Below are positions 52,274-57,861 of a stretch of DNA of 57,861 nucleotides, in pieces. This DNA comes from Pandoraea aquatica (lineage in GTDB: Bacteria; Pseudomonadota; Gammaproteobacteria; Burkholderiales; Burkholderiaceae). Position numbers and translations under genes: made by a program. The notes beneath the pieces are model-generated. The model did not search any database. It was not told where the DNA came from and worked only from the letters and a program-made list of their open reading frames with translations. Positions within the stretch are counted from its first letter, which is position 1. Each line of letters starts with the position of its first letter. The DNA lies in the NCBI RefSeq assembly GCF_902459565.1, contig NZ_CABPSN010000014.1:1-57861 (forward strand). The letters are read 5' to 3'.

Positions 52274-53476
52274 TCAGACGCGCTCGATGGCGATGGCGAT
52301 GCCCTGACCCACGCCGATGCACATCGTGCACAGCGCGAAGCGGCCGCCGGTGCGATGAAGCTGATACATCGCCGTCGTCACCAGACGCGCGCCCGATGCA
52401 CCCAGCGGATGGCCCAGCGCGATGGCGCCGCCATTCGGGTTCACGCGGGCGTCGTCATCGGCGAGGCCGAGTTGACGCAGCACCGCCAGGCCCTGGCTGG
52501 CGAACGCTTCGTTCAGTTCGATGACGTCGAACTGGTCGAGCGTCATGTTCAGTTGCTTGAGCAGCTTGACCGTGGCCGGGGCCGGGCCGATACCCATGAT
52601 GCGCGGTGCAACACCAGCGGTCGCCATGCCGAGTACGCGGGCACGTGGCGTGAGGCCATGCAGCTTGGCGGCGCTCTCGCTGGCCAGCAGCAGGGCGCAC
52701 GAGCCGTCGTTCACGCCCGATGCGTTGCCGGCGGTGACGGTGCCGTCAGCGCGAACCACACCCTTGAGCTTGCCCAGCGCTTCCATGCTCGTCGCGCGCG
52801 GGTGTTCGTCATGTTCCACGACGATGGCGTCGCCCTTCTTCTGGGCGATCGACACCGGCGTGATTTCCTGTGCGAGCGTGCCGTCGGCTTGCGCACGCGC
52901 GGCCTTCTCCTGGCTGCGCAGCGCGAAGCGGTCCTGATCTTCGCGATTGATCTTGAAGTCGTCAGCCACGTTCTCGGCCGTCTCCGGCATCGAGTCGACG
53001 CCGTACTGCGCCTTCATCAGCGGGTTGATGAAGCGCCAGCCGATGGTCGTGTCGAAAATGGCGGCCTGACGCGAGAACGCGCTGTCGGCCTTGCCCATCA
53101 CGAACGGTGCGCGGGTCATCGATTCGACGCCACCGGCGATCATCAGACCCGCTTCGCCCGCCTTGATCGCGCGTGCGGCAGTACCGATGGCGTCCATGCC
53201 CGAGCCGCACAGGCGGTTGAGCGTGGCACCCGGCACGTCGATGGGCAACTCGGCCAGCAGCGACGCCATGCGGGCGACGTTGCGGTTGTCTTCACCTGCC
53301 TGATTGGCGCAGCCGTAAATGACGTCGTCGATCAGCGTCCAGTCGACGTTCGGGTTGCGCGCCATCAGCGCCTTGAGGGGGATTGCACCGAGGTTGTCGG
53401 CGCGAACGTCCTTCAACGCACCGCCGTAACGGCCGATGGGAGTGCGGGTCGCGTCGCAGATGAAGGCTTCGGTCAT
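52274..53476 (-). CDS. pcaF: 3-oxoadipyl-CoA thiolase
   Basis: A 400-residue thiolase that cleaves 3-oxoadipyl-CoA to succinyl-CoA and acetyl-CoA. The acyl-accepting Cys is in TLNRLCGSGMDAIG (about residue 90), the His is in GGAIALGHPLGASGARL and the second Cys is in CTMCIGVGQG near the C-terminus. The symbol could equally be paaJ: the same enzyme closes both the phenylacetate and beta-ketoadipate routes. The ATG at 53476 is preceded by AGGAA. Its place in the paa operon favours paaJ in function. Confidence 0.92.
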   Translation of the reverse strand: MTEAFICDATRTPIGRYGGALKDVRADNLGAIPLKALMARNPNVDWTLIDDVIYGCANQAGEDNRNVARMASLLAELPIDVPGATLNRLCGSGMDAIGTAARAIKAGEAGLMIAGGVESMTRAPFVMGKADSAFSRQAAIFDTTIGWRFINPLMKAQYGVDSMPETAENVADDFKINREDQDRFALRSQEKAARAQADGTLAQEITPVSIAQKKGDAIVVEHDEHPRATSMEALGKLKGVVRADGTVTAGNASGVNDGSCALLLASESAAKLHGLTPRARVLGMATAGVAPRIMGIGPAPATVKLLKQLNMTLDQFDVIELNEAFASQGLAVLRQLGLADDDARVNPNGGAIALGHPLGASGARLVTTAMYQLHRTGGRFALCTMCIGVGQGIAIAIERV

Positions 53477-53616
53477 GGTGTCTCGTTCCTGTCTTGGCTG
53501 GGGGCGGGAAGTTCGGTCGCAGGCGTCGGTGCGCCTAAGCGCGGAGGCCGCGTGCGACGGCGAGTGACTATGGTAGTGACTTACCGTCGCAATTGCGTGA
53601 GGGGTTTCCCGTCCTC

Positions 53617-53633
53617 TCTCTATATATAGATGT
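53617..53633 (-). repeat. TCTATATATAGAGA motif, copy 2
   Basis: On the minus strand the paaN-thiolase gap holds ATCTATATATAGAGAGA, whose core is a 10-bp palindrome CTATATATAG. It is 18 bp or more downstream of the paaN stop. It is the partner of the motif at 52247-52263. Confidence 0.5.
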
Positions 53634-53651
53634 GACTCAGATGGCCGCGCG

Positions 53652-55346
53652 TCAGGCAGCGCCTGCGTCGGACTTGGCCGGCACGTGGTGGCGGCTTTGC
53701 ACGACACGGAAACGGTTGGCGACGAAAGCGGCGTCGGCCAGGCTGGCGTTTGCTGCCGGGTTGCCGCCCGTGCCGTGGTAGTCCGAGTACGCCGCCGATT
53801 GGTTGACGAACACGCCACCGGTCAGATTGAGCGACAGGGCGACGCGGCCTTCGATGGCGGCGTCGAGCGCCAGTGCTTCGCCTTCCGGCGTCGTCGTGTA
53901 GGCAGACAGCGTGAGGGCGCCGTGTTGCGCAGCGGTGCGTCCGGCCAGTGCGAAAGCCTGTTCGCTGCTGTCGACCGCAATCACGAACGTGACTGGGCCG
54001 AACCATTCGCGGGTGTAAGTGGCTTCGTCGGCGACATCGAGCGCGACGATCAGCGGAGTGCGCACGCGTGCGCCAGCAAAGGCCGGGTGTTCGAGCGTTT
54101 GGCTGTCGAGCACCACGCGGCCAACCTTGCGGGCTGCGTCGATGCGGGCGAGCACGCCTTCGTTCTGGATTGCGCCGAGCAGTTCGACGGCCTTGGCCGG
54201 ATCGCTGCACGTCTTCGCGACGCTGCCGGCAATGGCGGCCACAACTTCGTCGAACGAGACCTTGCCGTCCGGCGTCTGAATGCCGTCGCGCGGGATGTAG
54301 ATGTTCTGCGGCGCGGTGCACATCTGACCCGAGTAAAGCGCGAGCGAGAAACCGATGTTGCGGGCCATGCCCTTGAGGTCGTCCGTCGAGTCGATCACGA
54401 TCTGGTTCACGCCGGCCTTCTCGGTGTAGACCTGTGCCTGACGTGCGTTGATCTCCAGCCAGTCGCCGTTAGCGGTGCTGCCGGTGAAATCGATCACGCG
54501 CACTTCGTCGCGCTTCGCGAGTTGCTGGACGATCGCGCCGTCGTTCGGGTTGGTCGCGGCGAGCGTGACGACATCCGGATCGAAACCGGCTTCCTTGAGC
54601 ACTTCACGCGCGATCTTCACGGTGATGGCGAGCGGCAGGATCGCGCCCGGATGCGGCTTGACGACGACAGCGTTGCCGGTCGCGAGGCTGGCGAACAGGC
54701 CGGGATAGCCGTTCCACGTCGGGAACGTGCAGCAGCCGAGCACCAGCGCCACGCCGCGCGGCACGACGGTGTAGCGCTTTTCCATCGCCAGGGGCGGGTT
54801 CTTGCCCTGCGGCTTTTCCCAGTAAGCGTCAGCCGGAATGCGGCGCAGTTCGTCCCATGCGTAGGCCACGGCTTCGAGACCGCGATCCTGCGCGTGCGGG
54901 CCGCCGGCCTGGAACGCCATCATGAACGCTTGCCCCGTCGTGTGCATCACGGCGTTGGCCATTTCGAAGCTACGTGCGTTCAGGCGCTTGAGGATTTCGA
55001 GCGAGACACCGACCCAGGCGTCCGGCGTTGCGGCGCGCCACGACTTGTGGGCGTCCTTCACGCGGGCGAGCAGGGCGTCGATTTCGAATCCGGGGTAAGT
55101 CGTGCCGAGCGCAAAGCCGAACGGCGAGGCTTCCTGGCCGACGCTGCCTGTGCTGCCTTGTTGTTCCAGCGGGAAGGCGGCGTTCAAATACTGTTTGAAA
55201 GCGGCTTCGCCATCGGCGGCGGCCGTCTCGCCATAAGCACGCGGGCTCGGCATTTCCGTGAACGGGCTCCAGTAACCACGCGTGGCGATGGCCTGAAGGG
55301 CGCGCTCGAGAGTCTCTTGGTGTTTGGCGAAGAGGGGATGAGTCAT
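53652..55346 (-). CDS. paaN: Phenylacetic acid degradation protein PaaN (aldehyde dehydrogenase family)
   Basis: A 564-residue ALDH-fold protein of the PaaN type. NAD-binding region LATGNAVVVKPHPGAILP and the nucleophile Cys in YSGQMCTAPQN are seen. In beta-proteobacteria PaaN oxidises the oxepin-CoA semialdehyde to 3-oxo-dehydrosuberyl-CoA; the bifunctional PaaZ of E. coli has an extra hydratase domain which is absent here. It is the first gene of paaN-thiolase-paaG-paaI-paaK. The ATG at 55346 starts MTHPLFAKHQ. Confidence 0.92.
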   Translation of the reverse strand: MTHPLFAKHQETLERALQAIATRGYWSPFTEMPSPRAYGETAAADGEAAFKQYLNAAFPLEQQGSTGSVGQEASPFGFALGTTYPGFEIDALLARVKDAHKSWRAATPDAWVGVSLEILKRLNARSFEMANAVMHTTGQAFMMAFQAGGPHAQDRGLEAVAYAWDELRRIPADAYWEKPQGKNPPLAMEKRYTVVPRGVALVLGCCTFPTWNGYPGLFASLATGNAVVVKPHPGAILPLAITVKIAREVLKEAGFDPDVVTLAATNPNDGAIVQQLAKRDEVRVIDFTGSTANGDWLEINARQAQVYTEKAGVNQIVIDSTDDLKGMARNIGFSLALYSGQMCTAPQNIYIPRDGIQTPDGKVSFDEVVAAIAGSVAKTCSDPAKAVELLGAIQNEGVLARIDAARKVGRVVLDSQTLEHPAFAGARVRTPLIVALDVADEATYTREWFGPVTFVIAVDSSEQAFALAGRTAAQHGALTLSAYTTTPEGEALALDAAIEGRVALSLNLTGGVFVNQSAAYSDYHGTGGNPAANASLADAAFVANRFRVVQSRHHVPAKSDAGAA

Positions 55347-55483
55347 GGTTGTGGATCTGTCCGTGTCGGGATGCGGCTGGCGGATTCGCTGTCTTGCGAG
55401 CAAGTTCGTGGCTCGCGCGGCAAGACGCAGGTTCGGCACCGGGTCGTCTGACTAATACTTGTCGTCGGTTCGACGTCAACATT

Positions 55484-55510
55484 AATTAACCGACCGGTTG
55501 GTTTGTTAAT
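55484..55510. promoter_or_regulatory. PaaR-like operator upstream of paaN
   Basis: AACCGACC (55488-55495) and GGTTGGTT (55496-55503) form a contiguous palindrome with one mismatch, flanked by ATTAA and TTAAT. Similar conserved palindromes with ACCGACCGGT cores control phenylacetate genes through the TetR-type PaaR in Burkholderia. It lies about 140 bp upstream of paaN. Confidence 0.7.
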
Positions 55511-55947
55511 ATAGCATCAAATCTTCCGGGCGTGGCACACGATGATGCCGGGTTTTCCCCGACGGATCCGGGCAGGCGAGCTGTGTCGCGTAAGCGGACG
55601 AGGCGAACGCTGGGCGGGTGGCCGGTTCGGCGGATTCACGGTCGGGCGCAGGCGGCTTCTGAGTCCAATTTCTCGGATTTTGTCCCGACTTTGAATGGCT
55701 TGCGGTCCCCGATCTGCGTTGCGGAACGAATGGTGCGTGCCCAGGGGATCGATGGCATCATGCCTAACCACTGCAGTCGACGCCCCGCGAGCCGCATACC
55801 CTGGCCCGCCGAGAGCGCCGCAGCGCCGTTGCGAACCGATGGCGCGCCCATCGCCTTATTTGTTTCTGGCGGTTGTCCGAGCGTCATGTGAGGGCAAGCG
55901 CTGACCCCCGAATCACAAGACGAGACTTTGACTGGAGGAATAAGAGG
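55511..55947. other. Upstream region of paaF
   Basis: This 437-bp stretch between the PaaR-like site and the paaF start holds no convincing gene. A 119-codon open frame runs through 55532-55891 on the plus strand but has no ribosome site and no recognisable family. The last 20 bases include GGAGG and AGAGG, the paaF ribosome site. Confidence 0.6.
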
Positions 55948-56724
55948 ATGACGTACGAGAACATTCTGGTGGAGACGCGCGGCCGCGTCGGTCTGATCAC
56001 GCTGAATCGTCCGAAAGCGCTCAACGCGCTGAACGATGCGCTGATGGACGAGCTGGGCGCTGCGCTCACCGCTTTCGATGCCGACGAAGCCATCGGTTGC
56101 ATGGTGATCACCGGGAGCGAGAAGGCGTTCGCCGCTGGCGCCGACATCGGCATGATGTCCAAGTACACGTTCGCCGATGTCTTCAAGGGCGACTACATCA
56201 CGCGCAACTGGGAGACGGTGCGACGCATTCGCAAGCCGGTCATCGCCGCGGTGTCGGGATTCGCGCTGGGCGGCGGCTGCGAACTGGCCATGATGTGTGA
56301 CTTCATCATCGCTGCGGACAACGCAAAGTTCGGTCAACCCGAGATCAAGCTTGGGGTGATTCCGGGCGCGGGCGGTACGCAACGTCTCACGCGTGCCGTG
56401 TCGAAAGCCAAAGCCATGGACATGTGCCTGACCGCGCGCTTCATGGACGCCACCGAAGCTGAGCGCGCCGGCCTCGTGTCGCGCATCGTGCCGCTCGATA
56501 AGCTGCTTGAAGAGGCCATCGGCGCGGCCAATACCATCTGTGAATACTCGCTGCCGGTTGTCATGGCGGCGAAGGAAGCCGTCAACCGCGCTTTCGAATC
56601 GACCCTCGACGAGGGTGTGCAATTCGAGCGTCGCATGTTCCATTCGCTCTTCGCACTGGAAGACCAGAAGGAAGGCATGGCGGCGTTCGTCGAGAAGCGC
56701 AAGCCGGTTTTCAAGCATCGCTGA
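55948..56724 (+). CDS. paaF: 2,3-dehydroadipyl-CoA hydratase
   Basis: A 258-residue enoyl-CoA hydratase of the crotonase fold. The oxyanion-hole residues lie in [12 protein letters not shown] and the catalytic Glu pair in [11 protein letters not shown] and [19 protein letters not shown]. It hydrates 2,3-dehydroadipyl-CoA in the lower paa pathway. GGAGG and AGAGG precede the ATG. It is on the other strand from the paa operon and shares its upstream region. Confidence 0.9.
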   Translation: MTYENILVETRGRVGLITLNRPKALNALNDALMDELGAALTAFDADEAIGCMVITGSEKAFAAGADIGMMSKYTFADVFKGDYITRNWETVRRIRKPVIAAVSGFALGGGCELAMMCDFIIAADNAKFGQPEIKLGVIPGAGGTQRLTRAVSKAKAMDMCLTARFMDATEAERAGLVSRIVPLDKLLEEAIGAANTICEYSLPVVMAAKEAVNRAFESTLDEGVQFERRMFHSLFALEDQKEGMAAFVEKRKPVFKHR

Positions 56725-56807
56725 TCTGTTGTGAAAAGCCGGGACGGCCGCCGTTGGGGAGGTCGTCCTATGATAGTCTGCCGGTTTTTTCAGCAAGGGA
56801 CGAAACG

Positions 56808-57608
56808 ATGTCGATGAAACGACGTGCATTTGCGCTGGCCTTGGTGGTGGCCTCGGGGCTGCTGTTGAGTGCCTGCGGGAAGAAGGAAGAATCGGCTGCG
56901 GGCCGGTCGGTCGGGCCGGATGGCTCGCAACCTGTGTACGTCGTCGGATCGGACGCGGCTTATGCGCCGTTCGAATTCGAAACCGATACCCGGCAGATCG
57001 CCGGTTTCGATATCGATGTGATGAAGGCTGTCGCCGATAAGGCGGGCATCTCCATCCGCTTCATCAATACGCCGTTCGAAGGTATCTTCAATTCGCTTGT
57101 GCAGGGCGACCGCGACATCCTGATCTCCGCGATCACGATTACGGACGAACGCAGCAAGCAGATGGATTTCTCGAAGCCTTACTTTGAGGCGTCGCAGTTG
57201 ATCGCCGTGCCCGCGAACTCGACCGTGCAGAAGTTCGACGATCTGAAGTCCATGAAGGTGGGCGTGCAGACCGCGACGACGGGCGACGAAGTCGTGCAGA
57301 AGCTGATGGGCAAGAACAATCCGTCGGTCAAACGTTTCGAGGGCACGCCGCTGGCGATGAAGGAACTCGAAGCGGGTGGTGTTGATGCGGTGGTCGCAGA
57401 TAACGGTGTCGTGGTGAATTTCATTGCGAATAATCCGAATGCCAAGCTTCGTACGGTTGCTGACAGCAGCTTCCCGAAGGAGTACTACGGCATTGCGGTG
57501 CGCAAGGGTGACGCCGAACTTCTGGCCAAGATCAACAAGGGTGTCGACGCGATCAAGGCGGACGGTACGTATGACGCTATCTACGCGCGGTACTTTGGCA
57601 AGAAGTAG
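56808..57608 (+). CDS. Polar amino-acid ABC transporter substrate-binding lipoprotein
   Basis: A 266-residue solute-binding protein of the family 3 type. The lipobox LSAC ends a signal peptide of about 20 residues. The typical block AYAPFEFETDTRQIAGFDIDVMKAVADKAG is seen, followed by GIFNSLVQGDRDILISAITIT and the C-terminal KINKGVDAIKADGTYDAIYARYFG. The start at 56808 is preceded by AAGGGA. It has its own terminators and no permease or ATPase next to it inside the window. Confidence 0.93.
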   Translation: MSMKRRAFALALVVASGLLLSACGKKEESAAGRSVGPDGSQPVYVVGSDAAYAPFEFETDTRQIAGFDIDVMKAVADKAGISIRFINTPFEGIFNSLVQGDRDILISAITITDERSKQMDFSKPYFEASQLIAVPANSTVQKFDDLKSMKVGVQTATTGDEVVQKLMGKNNPSVKRFEGTPLAMKELEAGGVDAVVADNGVVVNFIANNPNAKLRTVADSSFPKEYYGIAVRKGDAELLAKINKGVDAIKADGTYDAIYARYFGKK

Positions 57609-57625
57609 TCCTGAAGTCGCGTGGC

Positions 57626-57651
57626 ATACAGCGCCGAGAGGCGCTGTATGA
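57626..57651 (+). terminator. Stem-loop just after the binding protein gene
   Basis: Arms CATACAGCGCC (57626-57636) and GGCGCTGTATG (57641-57651) are perfect with a GAGA tetraloop. It stands directly before the main terminator and may stabilise the 3' end. Confidence 0.6.
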
Positions 57652-57656
57652 AATGA

Positions 57657-57684
57657 AAAAGCCCCGTCGTGACGGGGCTTTTTC
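57657..57684 (+). terminator. Strong intrinsic terminator
   Basis: Arms AAAAAGCCCCGTC (57657-57669) and GACGGGGCTTTTT (57672-57684) form a perfect GC-rich stem ending in a T-tract on the plus strand. It ends transcription of the binding-protein gene. Confidence 0.95.
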
Positions 57685-57861
57685 ATGGGTTTTCAAATTA
57701 TTTTCATAAAGTGCTTGCCAGGGTTCCGGGTTTTCACTAATATTCCGTCTCTCGCAACGACAGCGACGCAGCGAAGCGGTTGAGGCGACGGGCTGGAAAG
57801 CCCGGTGGTTAGTGGTTTTGGAGCTTGTGAGTCGCTACGGCGACGAACGAAGAAAGCGAAA
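57685..57861. other. Right edge of the window, non-coding
   Basis: The last 177 bp follow the terminator and contain no ORF with a ribosome site. The region near 57700-57750 is AT-rich and could be a promoter for a gene beyond the window. Confidence 0.5.

Noticed and set aside
57755-57765. The 11-mer CAACGACAGCG, shared with the tandem repeat at 1-91
   Set aside because: A single 11-base match without tandem copies is weak evidence of a linked repeat at both window ends.
1-57861. tRNA genes, rRNA, CRISPR arrays, integrases, transposases
   Set aside because: None was recognised by eye in either strand; a dedicated scan would be needed for a firm negative.

Overview
The window is a GC-rich chromosomal segment that looks like a member of the Burkholderiaceae, most probably Pandoraea or a close relative. 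The reasons are the ungulate of housekeeping genes typical of that family (rpe-gph-trpE, trpGDC followed by a CYTH phosphatase and ung, apaG next to mltA), a phenylacetate (paa) cluster, a Kelch protein, a DUF3141 protein and several LysR/GntR-controlled units. This is inferred from gene content read by eye; no database search was made. Almost every base is ordinary chromosomal coding sequence. No rRNA, tRNA, CRISPR array, prophage or intact insertion sequence was seen.

Layout. 1-5.7 kb: a 14-bp tandem repeat, a penicillin-acylase-type Ntn hydrolase, then a GtrA flippase convergent with a GT2 transferase and a GT87-like membrane glycosyltransferase, which together resemble a lipid-linked sugar modification module. 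5.8-8.5 kb: an SLC13-type permease divergent from a FadR-type GntR regulator and a GNAT acetyltransferase, with a strong palindrome between them. 8.5-9.0 kb: a less GC-rich gap with a small antitoxin-like ORF. 9.0-19.5 kb: ychF, a YpfJ-type zinc peptidase, a Kelch propeller protein, a UbiH-family hydroxylase, dsbC, an M61 peptidase, and a LysR / azoreductase / pirin group. 19.5-24.5 kb: a two-gene unit of an unknown lipoprotein and a trypsin-like protease, then a Fur-box-controlled siderophore receptor.

24.7-47.2 kb: the tryptophan genes. On the minus strand the order of transcription is rpe-gph, then trpE; about 15 kb further on come trpG-trpD-trpC-CYTH-ung. Between trpE and trpG lie an outer-membrane factor / HlyD / RbbA / YhhJ export operon with a DUF3141 gene, a two-component system, and a DsbD / TlpA thiol-redox pair. 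Reading the non-coding stretches codon by codon shows a short Trp-rich leader ORF ahead of each half: positions 45704-45778 before trpE and 29054-29122 before trpG. The two halves therefore appear to be separately attenuated.

47.2-57.9 kb: apaG, a small membrane protein whose start codon overlaps that of mltA on the other strand, then the minus-strand operon paaN-thiolase-paaG-paaI-paaK divergent from paaF, with a PaaR-like palindrome upstream of paaN, and finally a polar-amino-acid-type binding lipoprotein with a strong terminator. The paa genes here supply the ligase and the lower beta-oxidation-like part of the pathway; paaABCDE is not in the window.

The observations most worth following are the two trp leader peptides and the split operon, the DUF3141 protein with a PHA-synthase-like Cys-Asp-His triad and a histone-H1-like tail, the lipoprotein/protease pair, and several operator-like palindromes at divergent promoters. 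I do not see a clear wholly new defence or mobile system.
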